A DNA stretch of 64,000 nucleotides from JAABQT01 sp050246035. GTDB lineage: Bacteria > Pseudomonadota > Gammaproteobacteria > Burkholderiales > SG8-39. The translations under genes were made by a program, and so were the position numbers. Positions within the stretch are counted from its first letter, which is position 1; the number at the start of each line of letters is the position of its first letter. Shown in pieces: positions 27,668-35,759 of this stretch. Where the stretch lies: positions 1-64,000 of the forward strand of contig JBFWWT010000014.1 in assembly GCA_050246035.1 (NCBI GenBank), given 5' to 3'. Under the pieces are notes generated by a model that was not told the origin of the DNA, did no database searches, and was given only the letters and a program-made list of their open reading frames with translations.

Positions 27668-28499
27668 CGTGGTCGATGCCGAAGCGCGCGTGCAGCAGCG
27701 CCTGCAGGCTGCGCAGTGTCTGCTCCCATTGGGCAAGGTCGCGCACCACCACGTGCGCGGAGAGCGCAATGCGGCGGCCGGACAGCGTCCAGATGTGGAG
27801 GTCGTGCACGGAGGCCACCCCCTCCTGGCGCGCCATTTCCATGCCGACGTCATCGGGCGAGAGGCGCAGCGGCGTGCCTTCCATCAACGCGTGCAGGCTC
27901 TCGCGCAGCAGGCGCAGGCTGAATACCGCGATAAGCACGCAGATCAAGAGCGCGGCAATGCTGTCGATCGGCGTCCAGCCGGTCAAGGCGATGACGAGGC
28001 TGGAGGTCAGCGCGGCTACCGAGCCGAGGGTGTCGCCCAGCACGTGCAGCGCCGCGGCGCGCGCGTTCATGTCGTGGTGATGCGGGCTCAGCCGCCGCAG
28101 GATCCAGAAGTTGAGCGCGAGCCCGCCGAGCGCGACGAGCGCCGCGAGGCCGCCCTGGATGTCGCGCGGCTGGCCCAGGCGCAGGAACGCCTCGTAGGCG
28201 ATGGCGCCCGCGATGACGAGGAGGGCGCCGCCGTTGAGCAGCGCGGCGAACACCTCTGCACGGCCCAGGCCGTAGGAATGGCGTTCCGAGGGCGGCCGCG
28301 CCGCCATCCAGCCCGCGATCGCGGCGAGCGTCAGCGCCGCGCCGTCGCCGAGCATGTGGCCGGCGTCGGAGAGCAAAGCGAGGGAGCCGGTCCACCAGCC
28401 ACCGAGCGCCTCGAGCGCGGCGAAGGCGAGGGTGAGCGCGGCGGCGGCGCGCAAGGGCGTTCCGGGGGCGCGCCCGTGGTGGGCGTGGTCGTGCGCCAT
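27591..28499 (-). CDS. Cation diffusion facilitator (CzcD/ZitB-type metal exporter)
   Basis: 302 residues from the ATG at 28499. The N-terminus is His-rich (MAHDHAHHGRA). Six membrane helices follow. The metal-transport Asp/His pairs are visible as SLALLSDAGHMLGDG in TM2 and ALHVLGDTLGS in TM5, both HxxxD type, which favours Zn/Co/Cd. The cytoplasmic C-terminal domain contains VHDLHIWTLSGRRIALSAHVV. It exports divalent cations by proton exchange. It is antisense to the ars genes and divergent from arsC. Its last 77 nt overlap the ATP-grasp gene. Metal specificity is inferred. Confidence 0.9.
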   Translation of the reverse strand: MAHDHAHHGRAPGTPLRAAAALTLAFAALEALGGWWTGSLALLSDAGHMLGDGAALTLAAIAGWMAARPPSERHSYGLGRAEVFAALLNGGALLVIAGAIAYEAFLRLGQPRDIQGGLAALVALGGLALNFWILRRLSPHHHDMNARAAALHVLGDTLGSVAALTSSLVIALTGWTPIDSIAALLICVLIAVFSLRLLRESLHALMEGTPLRLSPDDVGMEMARQEGVASVHDLHIWTLSGRRIALSAHVVVRDLAQWEQTLRSLQALLHARFGIDHVTLQPEPSAPAEVRVPVPDPRRRGA

Positions 28500-28510
28500 G
28501 GACTGAGCGG

Positions 28511-28530
28511 ATTCTAGACTTCTCCGGAGG
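28511..28530. promoter_or_regulatory. Divergent promoter elements of the CDF gene and arsC
   Basis: TAGAAT on the minus strand (28516-28511) serves the CDF gene, 11 nt before its ATG. TAGACT on the plus strand (28514-28519) may serve arsC. GGAGG (28526-28530) is the arsC ribosome site, 9 nt before its ATG. The two -10 hexamers overlap. Confidence 0.45.
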
Positions 28531-28539
28531 AATGCATTC

Positions 28540-28867
28540 ATGAGCCAGGCAGCCTTCAACGTACTNNNNNNNNNNNNNNNNNNNNNNNNNNNNNNNNNNN
28601 NNNNNNNNNNNNNNNNNNNNNNNNNNNNNNNNNNNNNNNNNNNNNNNNNNNNNNNNNNNNNNNNNATGGCCCGGGCAGCCGATGACCGCGCATTGGGGCG
28701 TGGACGACCCGGCGCGCATCGAGGGCAGCGACGAGCAAAAGCGCAGGGCGTTCCTGCGTGCCTTCACGGAGCTGTCGACCCGCATCAATCTCTTCGTCAA
28801 TCTGCCGCTCGCCCGGCTCGACCGGCTGGCCCTGAAGAAGGAGCTCGACCAGATCGGTCGATCCTGA
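28540..28867 (+). CDS. arsC: Arsenate reductase, LMW-phosphatase type, interrupted by assembly gap
   Basis: The first nine residues (MSQAAFNVL) match the family start that leads into the CTGNSARS phosphate loop. After the N run, codons in another apparent frame encode WPGQPMTAHWGVDDPARIEG and continue through FVNLPLARLDRLALKKELDQIG, the family C-terminus, to the stop at 28867. Full-length relatives have about 165 residues, so roughly 90 residues, including the catalytic Cys loop, are hidden in the gap. The frame shift across the gap is an artefact of the arbitrary 100 Ns. The enzyme reduces arsenate to arsenite, which ACR3 exports. It probably is intact in the real genome. Confidence 0.85.
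28566..28665. other. Scaffold gap of 100 Ns
   Basis: Exactly 100 consecutive undetermined bases, a conventional placeholder for a gap of unknown size. From the arsC coding frames on both sides the true gap should be a multiple of three and near 270 nt. Confidence 0.98.
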
Positions 28868-28868
28868 A

Positions 28869-28892
28869 GCCGCCGCCCGCGCGGGCGGCGGC
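28869..28892. terminator. Perfect 12-bp palindrome after arsC
   Basis: GCCGCCGCCCGC (28869-28880) is directly followed by its reverse complement GCGGGCGGCGGC (28881-28892), one base after the arsC stop. The RNA would fold into a very stable GC hairpin. No U tract follows, so it may be a Rho-independent-like pause or an insulator before the pst promoter. Confidence 0.5.
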
Positions 28893-28894
28893 CA

Positions 28895-28928
28895 CTGTCA
28901 CGAAGCTGCAACACGGCGTGCCTAGACT
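28895..28928 (+). promoter_or_regulatory. Pho box and -10 of pstS
   Basis: CTGTCAC (28895-28901), a 4-nt spacer GAAG, and CTGCAAC (28906-28912) form the tandem 7-mer arrangement bound by PhoB (consensus CTGTCAT, 4 nt, CTGTCAT). They match six and five of seven positions. TAGACT (28923-28928) lies 10 nt after the box, the standard spacing for a PhoB-activated -10. This predicts phosphate-starvation induction of the pst genes. Confidence 0.75.
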
Positions 28929-28973
28929 GCGCGCGTGTCGCATCGCACACCAACAGCCAGAGGACAGTCATTC

Positions 28974-30014
28974 ATGCGCAACAACACCCTGTTTGCCATC
29001 GGCGCCGCCGCAGCCGCGGTGGCGTTTTCCGGCGCGGCGATCTCCGCGGACATCACCGGCGCGGGCGCCACGTTCCCGTATCCCATCTACGCCAAGTGGG
29101 CGGATGCCTACAAGAAGCAGACCGGCGTGGGCCTGAACTACCAGTCGATCGGCTCGGGCGGGGGCATCAAGCAGATCACCGCCAAGACCGTGGATTTCGG
29201 CGCCTCGGACATGCCGATGAAGCCCGCGGACCTCGAGAAGCACGGCCTCATGCAGTTTCCGGCCGTGATGGGGGGCGTGGTGCCGGTCTACAACGTCAAG
29301 GGCCTGGACAGCGGCGCCATCACGCTGACCGGCCAGCAGCTCGCCGAGATCTACCTCGGCAAGATCAAGAAGTGGAACGACGCCGCGCTGCAGTCGAACA
29401 ACCCCGGCGTGAACCTGCCGGACCAGGCGATCTCCGTGGTGCACCGCTCGGACGGCTCGGGCACGACATTCATCTTCGCCAATTACCTCTCCAAGGTGAG
29501 CGGCGAATGGCAGTCCAAGATCGGCGAGGGCACCTCGCTGAAGTGGCCGACCGGCGTGGGCGGCAAGGGCAACGAAGGCGTGGCCAACTACGTGGGCCGC
29601 ATCAACGGCGCCATCGGCTACGTGGAGTACGCGTACGCCAAACAGAACAAGCTCAAGGTGGCGAAGATGGTGAACCGCGACGGCAAGTCCGTGCTGCCGA
29701 ACGAGGATACGTTCAAGGCCGCCGCGGCGGGCGCCGACTGGAAGAGCGCGCCGGGCATGGCGCTGCTGCTCACCGACCAGCCGGGCGCGCAGAGCTGGCC
29801 CATGACGGGCGCGACGTTCATCCTCATGCATACGGCGCAGGCCAAGCCGGAGAACGCAAGAGAGGTGCTCAAGTTCTTCTCCTGGGCCTACGAGAGCGGC
29901 GGCGCGATGGCGGCGGAGCTCGACTATGTGCCGATGCCCCCGTCGGTCGTGTCGTTGATCCAGTCGGCCTGGAAGCAGCAGATTCGCGACACCGCCGGCA
30001 AGCCGGTGTACTGA
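28974..30014 (+). CDS. pstS: Periplasmic phosphate-binding protein PstS
   Basis: 346 residues from the ATG at 28974 (an in-frame GTG at 28935 would place 13 residues before the signal peptide). Signal peptide about 1-25 (LFAIGAAAAAVAFSGAAISA). Phosphate-contact motifs GAGATFPYPIYAKW, YQSIGSGGGIKQI, DFGASDMPM and VHRSDGSGTTFIF are typical. It captures inorganic phosphate for PstCAB. A strong hairpin after its stop (30031-30062) would leave pstS more abundant than the downstream membrane genes. Confidence 0.97.
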   Translation: MRNNTLFAIGAAAAAVAFSGAAISADITGAGATFPYPIYAKWADAYKKQTGVGLNYQSIGSGGGIKQITAKTVDFGASDMPMKPADLEKHGLMQFPAVMGGVVPVYNVKGLDSGAITLTGQQLAEIYLGKIKKWNDAALQSNNPGVNLPDQAISVVHRSDGSGTTFIFANYLSKVSGEWQSKIGEGTSLKWPTGVGGKGNEGVANYVGRINGAIGYVEYAYAKQNKLKVAKMVNRDGKSVLPNEDTFKAAAAGADWKSAPGMALLLTDQPGAQSWPMTGATFILMHTAQAKPENAREVLKFFSWAYESGGAMAAELDYVPMPPSVVSLIQSAWKQQIRDTAGKPVY

Positions 30015-30030
30015 CCGCCGCGCGAAGCGG

Positions 30031-30062
30031 AAAGGGGGTGGCGTGGGCGCCGCCCCCTTTTC
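30031..30062 (+). terminator. Terminator-like hairpin between pstS and pstC
   Basis: AAAGGGGGTGGCG (30031-30043) pairs with GCGCCGCCCCCTTTT (30047-30061), giving a long GC stem ending in a T run. It probably terminates part of the pstS transcription. pstC then has its own TAGAAT (30083-30088) and an AGGAG ribosome site (30091-30095). Confidence 0.75.
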
Positions 30063-30104
30063 GCTGGTGCGATCGCTTCCACTAGAATTCAGGAGTCTGC
30101 AGAC

Positions 30105-31121
30105 ATGAGCGCCGTGCCCGGATCGGGCGCCGACTTCGAACTCACGATGGCACTGCCCCGCAACGGCGCCACGCCGCCCCGCCCGGTCCCGGGCGGGCAC
30201 TGGAAGGACAAGGCCTTCGAGTGGCTGACGCGCTGCTTCGCGCTCCTCGTGTTCAGCATCCTGGCGGCGATCCTCGTTTCGCTGGTGATGGGCAGCACGC
30301 TGTCGCTGGAGAAGTACGGGCTGGGATTTCTCTGGAGCGCCGAGTGGGACCCGGTGCAGGAGGAGTTCGGGGCGCTGGTGCCGATCTTCGGCACGCTGAT
30401 GACCTCGCTCATCGCCATGCTGATCGGCGTGCCGGTGAGCTTCGGCATCGCGCTGTTCCTCACCGAGCTTTCGCCCGCCTGGCTGAAGCGCCCGCTGGGC
30501 ACTGCGATCGAGCTGCTCGCGGCGATTCCGTCCATCATCTACGGCATGTGGGGCCTGTTCGTCTTCGCGCCGATTTTCCAGACGCACGTGCAGCCGCTGC
30601 TCATCGACACGCTGGGCAACGTCCCCGGGCTGGGCGCCCTGTTCGAGGGACCGCCGCTCGGCATCGGCATGCTCACGGCGGGGCTCATCCTGTCCATCAT
30701 GGTCATTCCGTTCATCGCCGCCGTCATGCGCGATGTATTCGAGCTGGTGCCGCCGCTGCTGAAGGAATCGGCCTATGCGCTCGGCAGCACCACCTGGGAA
30801 GTCGTGTGGCGGGTGGTGCTGCCCTACACGAAGATCGGCGTGATCGGCGGCATCATGCTCGGCCTGGGCCGCGCGCTCGGCGAGACCATGGCGGTCACCT
30901 TCGTGATCGGCAACGCGCATCGCCTCTCGGCCTCGCTCATGGCGCCCGGCAACAGCATCGCCTCGGCGCTCGCCAACGAGTTCACCGAGGCGGTCGGCGA
31001 CCTGTACTACTCGTCGCTGATCGAGCTCGGGCTCATCCTGTTTCTCATCACATCGGTGGTACTGGCGCTTTCCAAGCTTCTGCTCATGCGCCTTGCGCGC
31101 CAGGAAGGCACGAGGACGTGA
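30105..31121 (+). CDS. pstC: Phosphate ABC transporter permease PstC
   Basis: 338 residues. A cytoplasmic N-terminal extension of about 40 residues precedes six membrane helices, starting FALLVFSILAAILVSLVMG. The ABC permease coupling loop is visible as KESAYALGSTTWEVVWRVVLPYTKIGVIGGIMLGLGRALGETMAV (EAA-type). PstC and PstA form the inner-membrane channel for phosphate. A probable internal promoter (TAGAAT 30083-30088) precedes it. pstA follows after 4 nt. Confidence 0.96.
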   Translation: MSAVPGSGADFELTMALPRNGATPPRPVPGGHWKDKAFEWLTRCFALLVFSILAAILVSLVMGSTLSLEKYGLGFLWSAEWDPVQEEFGALVPIFGTLMTSLIAMLIGVPVSFGIALFLTELSPAWLKRPLGTAIELLAAIPSIIYGMWGLFVFAPIFQTHVQPLLIDTLGNVPGLGALFEGPPLGIGMLTAGLILSIMVIPFIAAVMRDVFELVPPLLKESAYALGSTTWEVVWRVVLPYTKIGVIGGIMLGLGRALGETMAVTFVIGNAHRLSASLMAPGNSIASALANEFTEAVGDLYYSSLIELGLILFLITSVVLALSKLLLMRLARQEGTRT

Positions 31122-31125
31122 GCGC

Positions 31126-31983
31126 ATGAGCGCAATCAGCGTCGCCAATCCGCTGTACCGGGCGCGCAAGCGCCGCAACGCGCTGATGCTCGGCGTCTCG
31201 GCGCTGGCGCTTGCCTTCGGCCTGCTCTGGCTGGTATGGATCCTCGCGACGCTGCTGTACGAGGGCGGCGGCGCCCTGGTGCGCGCCTCGCTCTACCTGC
31301 AGATGACCCCGCCGCCGGGCGCCGACGGCGGCCTCGCCAACGCGATCGTGGGCAGCCTGCTGATGGTGGCCGCGGGCACGCTCATCGGCACGCCGATCGG
31401 CATCCTCGCGGGGACCTACGTCTCCGAGTACGGGCGCGGCAGCTGGCTCGCGCAGGGAACGCGGTTCCTGAACGACGTCCTGCTCTCCGCGCCCTCCATC
31501 GTGATCGGGCTGTTCGTGTACTCGATCTATGTCGCGCAGGTGCGCCACTTCTCGGGCTGGGCGGGGTCCATCGCGCTGGGCCTGCTGGTGATTCCGGTGG
31601 TCGTGCGCACCACGGACGACATGCTCAAGCTCGTGCCGGACACCCTGCGCGAAGCCGCCGCCGCGCTGGGCTGCCCGAAGTGGAAGATGGTCGTGTCGGT
31701 CACTTACCGCGCGGCGCGCGCCGGCATCGTGACCGGCATCCTGCTCGCCGTCGCGCGCATCAGTGGCGAGACGGCGCCGCTGCTCTTCACGTCGCTGAAC
31801 AACCAGTTCTGGTCGCTCGACATGAACAGCCCCATGGCCAACCTGCCCGTGGTCATCTTCCAGTTCGCCATGAGCCCCTACGAGGACTGGCACCGGCTGG
31901 CCTGGGGCGGCGCGGCCCTCATCACCCTGGCCGTGCTCGCGCTGAACATCGTGGCCCGGATCCTGTTCCGCAAATCCCACTAG
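31126..31983 (+). CDS. pstA: Phosphate ABC transporter permease PstA
   Basis: 285 residues from the ATG at 31126; an in-frame GTG at 31093 would overlap pstC. Membrane helices begin ALMLGVSALALAFGLLWLVW. The coupling loop is LREAAAALGCPKWKMVVSVTYRAARAGIVTGILLAVARISGETAPLL. It pairs with PstC. The phosphate channel partner PstB follows 12 nt downstream. Confidence 0.96.
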   Translation: MSAISVANPLYRARKRRNALMLGVSALALAFGLLWLVWILATLLYEGGGALVRASLYLQMTPPPGADGGLANAIVGSLLMVAAGTLIGTPIGILAGTYVSEYGRGSWLAQGTRFLNDVLLSAPSIVIGLFVYSIYVAQVRHFSGWAGSIALGLLVIPVVVRTTDDMLKLVPDTLREAAAALGCPKWKMVVSVTYRAARAGIVTGILLAVARISGETAPLLFTSLNNQFWSLDMNSPMANLPVVIFQFAMSPYEDWHRLAWGGAALITLAVLALNIVARILFRKSH

Positions 31984-31995
31984 TCGCGAGGTTGC

Positions 31996-32826
31996 ATGCC
32001 AGGCGATCCCGTCCTTCCCCGAATCCAGACCCACCGTTCGCCGGACGGCGCCGCCGCTGGCGCGCCCAGGCCCCCGGCGAAGATCGAGGTGCGCGACCTG
32101 CAGTTCTACTACGGGGCGTTCCATGCGCTGCGCGACATCTCGCTGGATATTCCCGAGCGGATGGTCACGGCGTTCATCGGCCCGTCGGGCTGTGGCAAGT
32201 CGACGCTGCTGCGCACCTTCAACAAGATGTACGCGCTGTATCCGGAGCAGCGCGCCGAGGGCCGGATCCTGATGGACGGCGAGGACCTGATCAGCTCGAA
32301 GCAGGACGTCTCCCTGATCCGCGCGCGCATCGGCATGGTGTTCCAGCGCCCGACGCCTTTTCCCATGTCGATCTACGACAACATCGCGTTCGGCGTGCGG
32401 CTGTTCGAGAGCCTGATGAAGCGCGACATGGACGAGCGCGTCGAGTGGGCGCTGACGCGCGCCGCGCTTTGGGACGAGGTCAAGGGCAAGCTGCACCAGA
32501 ACGGCAACAGCCTGTCGGGCGGCCAGCAGCAGCGGCTGTGCATCGCGCGCGGTATCGCCATCAAGCCCGAGGTGCTCCTGCTCGACGAGCCCTGCTCGGC
32601 GCTGGATCCGATCTCCACGGCGAAGATCGAGGAGCTCATCCAGGAGCTCAAGTCGGAGTACACCGTCGTCATCGTCACGCACAACATGCAGCAGGCCGCG
32701 CGCGTCTCGGACTACACCGCCTACATGTACCTGGGCGAGCTGATCGAGTACGGCGTGACCGACGAGATCTTCATCAAGCCGAGGAAGAAGCAGACCGAGG
32801 ACTACATCACCGGCCGGTTCGGGTGA
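31996..32826 (+). CDS. pstB: Phosphate ABC transporter ATP-binding protein PstB
   Basis: 276 residues, with an N-terminal extension of about 27 residues before the ABC domain (IEVRDLQFYYGAFHALRDI). Walker A GPSGCGKSTLLRTFNKM, Q loop VFQRPTPFPMSIYDN, signature LSGGQQQRLCIARGI, Walker B VLLLDEPCSALDPI and the switch His VTHNM are intact. It powers phosphate import. No phoU gene follows; the next gene is frdA. That is unusual because phoU normally ends this operon and silences PhoR through PstB. Confidence 0.97.
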   Translation: MPGDPVLPRIQTHRSPDGAAAGAPRPPAKIEVRDLQFYYGAFHALRDISLDIPERMVTAFIGPSGCGKSTLLRTFNKMYALYPEQRAEGRILMDGEDLISSKQDVSLIRARIGMVFQRPTPFPMSIYDNIAFGVRLFESLMKRDMDERVEWALTRAALWDEVKGKLHQNGNSLSGGQQQRLCIARGIAIKPEVLLLDEPCSALDPISTAKIEELIQELKSEYTVVIVTHNMQQAARVSDYTAYMYLGELIEYGVTDEIFIKPRKKQTEDYITGRFG

Positions 32827-32838
32827 GATTCGCCGCCA

Positions 32839-32854
32839 TTTGACCGACGTCAAA
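32839..32854 (+). promoter_or_regulatory. FNR/Anr-like palindrome upstream of frdA
   Basis: TTTGAC (32839-32844), CGAC, GTCAAA (32849-32854) is a perfect palindrome of the CRP/FNR class. The FNR consensus TTGAT-N4-ATCAA differs by one base in each half. Its centre is 40-42 nt before the GTG codons of frdA, so an activator at -41.5 would set the start point at or near the start codon. Fumarate reductase is a classical FNR target. Confidence 0.65.
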
Positions 32855-32871
32855 CCGCGGGCCGCCCGCGG
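32855..32871. repeat. GC-rich inverted repeat between pstB and frdA
   Basis: CCGCGGG (32855-32861) and CCCGCGG (32865-32871) are perfect reverse complements around CCG. It directly follows the FNR-like box. As RNA it could end pst transcription, although no U tract follows. Confidence 0.45.
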
Positions 32872-32885
32872 CCGCAGCATCCGGG

Positions 32886-34640
32886 GTGGTGGAGACGATC
32901 CGCACGGACGTGGCGATCATCGGCGCCGGGGGCGCGGGCCTGCGGGCCGCGATCGCGCTGGCGCAGGCCGACCCGAAGCTGCGCATCGCCCTGATTTCCA
33001 AGGTCTATCCGATGCGCAGCCACACCTGCGCCGCGGAAGGCGGCGCCGCGGGCGTCATCAAGCCCGACGACAGCCTCGAGCAGCACTTCGACGACACCGT
33101 GGGCGGCGGCGACTGGCTCTCGGACCAGGACGCGGTGGACTACTTCATCCGCGAGGCGCCGAAGGAGCTGCTGCAGCTCGAGCACTGGGGCTGCCCGTGG
33201 AGCCGCGAGGCCGACGGCTCGGTGGCGGTGCGGCCCTTCGGCGGCATGAAGAAGCAGCGCACGTGGTTCGCCGCCGACAAGTCGGGCTTCCACATCCTGC
33301 ACACGCTCTTCCAGACCTCGCTGCAGTTCCCCTCGATCGAGCGCTTCGACGAGTTCTACGCCACCGAGCTCCTGGTGGACGACGGGCGCTGCGCGGGGCT
33401 CGCCGCCATCGAGATGCGCAGCGGCCAGATGCGCCGCTTCGATGCGCGCGCGGTGATCATCGCGGGCGGGGGCGCGGGGCGCATGTTCCCCTTCACCACC
33501 AACGGCGCCATCAAGACCGGCGACGGCATGGCGCTCGCCTACCGGGCGGGTGTCGCGCTGAAGGACATGGAGTTCGTCCAGTATCACCCCACGGGGCTGC
33601 CGAGCACGGGGACGCTGCTGACGGAAGCCTGCCGCGGGGAGGGCGGCGTGCTCGTCAACAGGAACGGCCGGCGCTTCCTGCAGGACTACGGCATGGGGCC
33701 GGAGACGCCCCTCGGGCAACCGGTGCTGAAGACGATGGAGCTGGGGCCCCGCGACCGCGTCAGCCAGGCGTTCTGGCAGGAGCAGAAGAAGGGCAACATG
33801 ATCGCCACTCAGTGGGGCGAGTGCATGCTGCTCGACATGCGGCACCTCGGCGAGAAAAAGATCAACGAGCGTCTGCCGCTGGTGCGCGACATGTCCGTTT
33901 CCTACATGGGCGTGGACCCGGTTAAAGACCCCGTGCCGGTGCGCCCGGTGGTGCACTACATGATGGGCGGCATCGACACCGATATCCGCGCGGCGACCGC
34001 GCTGCCCGGCTTGTTCGCGGCGGGCGAATGCGCTTGCGTGAGCATCAACGGCGCCAACCGCCTCGGCTCGAACTCGCTCACCGAGCTCCTGGTGTTCGGG
34101 CGCCGGGCGGCGCTGAGCGCGATGCAGTATCTGGAGCAGGGCGCGCGCCACGCAGGCGGCGGTTCGCTCGCCGACCCGGCGCAGGCGCGCCTGCGCGAGC
34201 TGATGCAGCGCACGGGCGGCACCGAGACGGTCGCCGGCCTGCGCAAGGAAATGATGCAGACGATGGAAGAGCACGCGGGCATCTATCGCAGCGGCGAGGG
34301 ACTCGCCGCGGCCTGCGCCAAGCTCGCGGAGCTGCGCGCGCGCTACCGCCGCATCGAGCTGCACGACAAGACCAACGTGTACAACACGGATCTCCTGCAG
34401 GCGCTCGAGCTCGGCTCTATGCTCGACTGCGCCGAGGCCGTGGTGCAAAGCGCGCTGGCGCGCCGGGAATCGCGCGGCGCGCACCAGCGGCTGGACCATC
34501 CCGAGCGCGACGACCGGCAGTATCTGAAGCACTCGCTCGCCACTTACGCGGGCCAGGCGCAGCCGCGCATCGGCTACCGCGACGTGGTGATCACGCTGTC
34601 GAAGCCCGGCGTGCGCGACTATTCCGGGGGGCACGAGTGA
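32886..34640 (+). CDS. frdA: Fumarate reductase flavoprotein subunit
   Basis: 584 residues from tandem GTG codons at 32886/32889; no Shine-Dalgarno is visible. The subunit reduces fumarate to succinate with covalent FAD in anaerobic respiration. Key parts: dinucleotide fold VAIIGAGGAGLRAAI, FAD-linking H46 in YPMRSHTCAAEGG, substrate-site HPTGLPSTG and TEACRGEGG, catalytic Arg in ELGPRDRVSQAFW, and LFAAGECACVSINGANRLGSNSLTELLVFG. The stretch FLQDYGMGPETPLGQPV is characteristic of E. coli-type quinol:fumarate reductases rather than succinate dehydrogenases. The stop overlaps the frdB start (GTGA). A normal sdh operon may exist elsewhere. Confidence 0.95.
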   Translation: MVETIRTDVAIIGAGGAGLRAAIALAQADPKLRIALISKVYPMRSHTCAAEGGAAGVIKPDDSLEQHFDDTVGGGDWLSDQDAVDYFIREAPKELLQLEHWGCPWSREADGSVAVRPFGGMKKQRTWFAADKSGFHILHTLFQTSLQFPSIERFDEFYATELLVDDGRCAGLAAIEMRSGQMRRFDARAVIIAGGGAGRMFPFTTNGAIKTGDGMALAYRAGVALKDMEFVQYHPTGLPSTGTLLTEACRGEGGVLVNRNGRRFLQDYGMGPETPLGQPVLKTMELGPRDRVSQAFWQEQKKGNMIATQWGECMLLDMRHLGEKKINERLPLVRDMSVSYMGVDPVKDPVPVRPVVHYMMGGIDTDIRAATALPGLFAAGECACVSINGANRLGSNSLTELLVFGRRAALSAMQYLEQGARHAGGGSLADPAQARLRELMQRTGGTETVAGLRKEMMQTMEEHAGIYRSGEGLAAACAKLAELRARYRRIELHDKTNVYNTDLLQALELGSMLDCAEAVVQSALARRESRGAHQRLDHPERDDRQYLKHSLATYAGQAQPRIGYRDVVITLSKPGVRDYSGGHE

Positions 34641-35371
34641 GGCGGGTCGAGCTCGAGGTGCTGCGCTACAACCCGGAGACCGACCGGGCGCCGCGCTTCC
34701 AGCGCTACGACGTGGAATGTCGGGAGGAGTGGGTGGTGCTCGACGCGCTCAACCACGTCAAGGAAACGCTCGACCCGACGCTTTCCTACCGCTGGTCCTG
34801 CCACATGGCGGTGTGCGGCAGCTGCGGGATGATGATCAACAACGAGCCCAAGCTCGCCTGCAAGGCGTTCCTGCGCGACTACGAGGGCGTGATCCGCGTT
34901 GAGCCGCTGAGGCACTTTCCGGTCGAGCGCGACCTGGTGACGGTGATCGACGACTTCATCGCCAAGCTCGCGCGCGTCAGGCCCTACCTGATCCCGAAGG
35001 ACAAACCGCCTGAGGGCGCCGAGTACCGCCAGACGCCGGCCGAGCTCAAGCGCTTCAAGCAGTTCAGCATGTGCATCAACTGCATGCTGTGCTACGCGGC
35101 ATGTCCCGAGTACGGCCTGATCCCGGAGTACCTCGGGCCGGCCGCGATCGCGCTCGGACGCCGCTGGAACCGGGATTCGCGGGACGGCGGGCGCGACGCG
35201 CGCCAGGAAGAGCTCGCGGCGACCCACGGTGCCTGGGAGTGCTCGTTCGTCGGCGCCTGCTCGGAAGTGTGCCCGGAGCACGTCGATCCTGCCGGCGCGA
35301 TCCAGCAGGTGAAGATCGAGAGCACGGTGGACTGGTACCAGGCGCACCTCATGCCGTGGACGAAGAAATGA
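34637..35371 (+). CDS. frdB: Fumarate reductase iron-sulfur subunit
   Basis: 244 residues from a GTG at 34637, the same length as E. coli FrdB. Electrons pass from quinol to FAD through three clusters. [2Fe-2S] ligands C55, C60, C63 and C75 lie in SCHMAVCGSCGMM and PKLAC. The [4Fe-4S] motif is CINCMLCYAACP and the third cluster uses CSFVGACSEVCP. It is coupled to frdA and frdC by 4-nt overlaps. Confidence 0.96.
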   Translation: MRRVELEVLRYNPETDRAPRFQRYDVECREEWVVLDALNHVKETLDPTLSYRWSCHMAVCGSCGMMINNEPKLACKAFLRDYEGVIRVEPLRHFPVERDLVTVIDDFIAKLARVRPYLIPKDKPPEGAEYRQTPAELKRFKQFSMCINCMLCYAACPEYGLIPEYLGPAAIALGRRWNRDSRDGGRDARQEELAATHGAWECSFVGACSEVCPEHVDPAGAIQQVKIESTVDWYQAHLMPWTKK

Positions 35372-35757
35372 GCCGCAAGCCCTACGTGCGCCCCATCACC
35401 GCGGAGTGGATCTTCCGCCACCCGCGCTACGTGCGCTACATGGTGCGCGAGTTCTCGTGCCTGTTCATCGGCGGCTGGACGCTGCTCATGATCTGGGGAC
35501 TGAAGGCGCTGGCCGACGGGCCGGCCGCGTGGGGCGCGTTCCTCGAGTCGCTGAAGTCGCCGGCGAGCATCGTGTTCCACCTGCTGACGCTCGCCTTCGC
35601 GACCTACCACAGCGTCACCTGGTTCAACCTCACGCCGAAGGCGCTCCCGCTGCAACTGGGCGAGGACTTCCTGCCCGACTGGAGGATCTCGGGCGCGCAC
35701 TTCGCTGCATGGGCACTGGTGTCATGCGCCGTGCTTTACTTCGCCGGAGCCTTCTGA
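35368..35757 (+). CDS. frdC: Fumarate reductase membrane anchor FrdC
   Basis: 129 residues, close to E. coli FrdC (131). The N-terminal SRKPYVRPITAEWIFRHPRYVRYMVREF is family-typical and cytoplasmic. Three hydrophobic helices follow: SCLFIGGWTLLMIWGLKAL, SIVFHLLTLAFATYHSVTWF and HFAAWALVSCAVLYFAGAF. With FrdD it anchors FrdAB and forms the quinol site. The absence of haem-binding His pairs of the SdhC kind agrees with a haem-free, E. coli-type enzyme. It overlaps the frdB stop. Confidence 0.94.
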   Translation: MSRKPYVRPITAEWIFRHPRYVRYMVREFSCLFIGGWTLLMIWGLKALADGPAAWGAFLESLKSPASIVFHLLTLAFATYHSVTWFNLTPKALPLQLGEDFLPDWRISGAHFAAWALVSCAVLYFAGAF

Positions 35758-35759
35758 AC

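Noticed and set aside
28540..29136. Continuous frame through the N run into the pstS region
   Set aside because: It exists only because Ns are treated as open. The true arsC frame after the gap ends at 28867.
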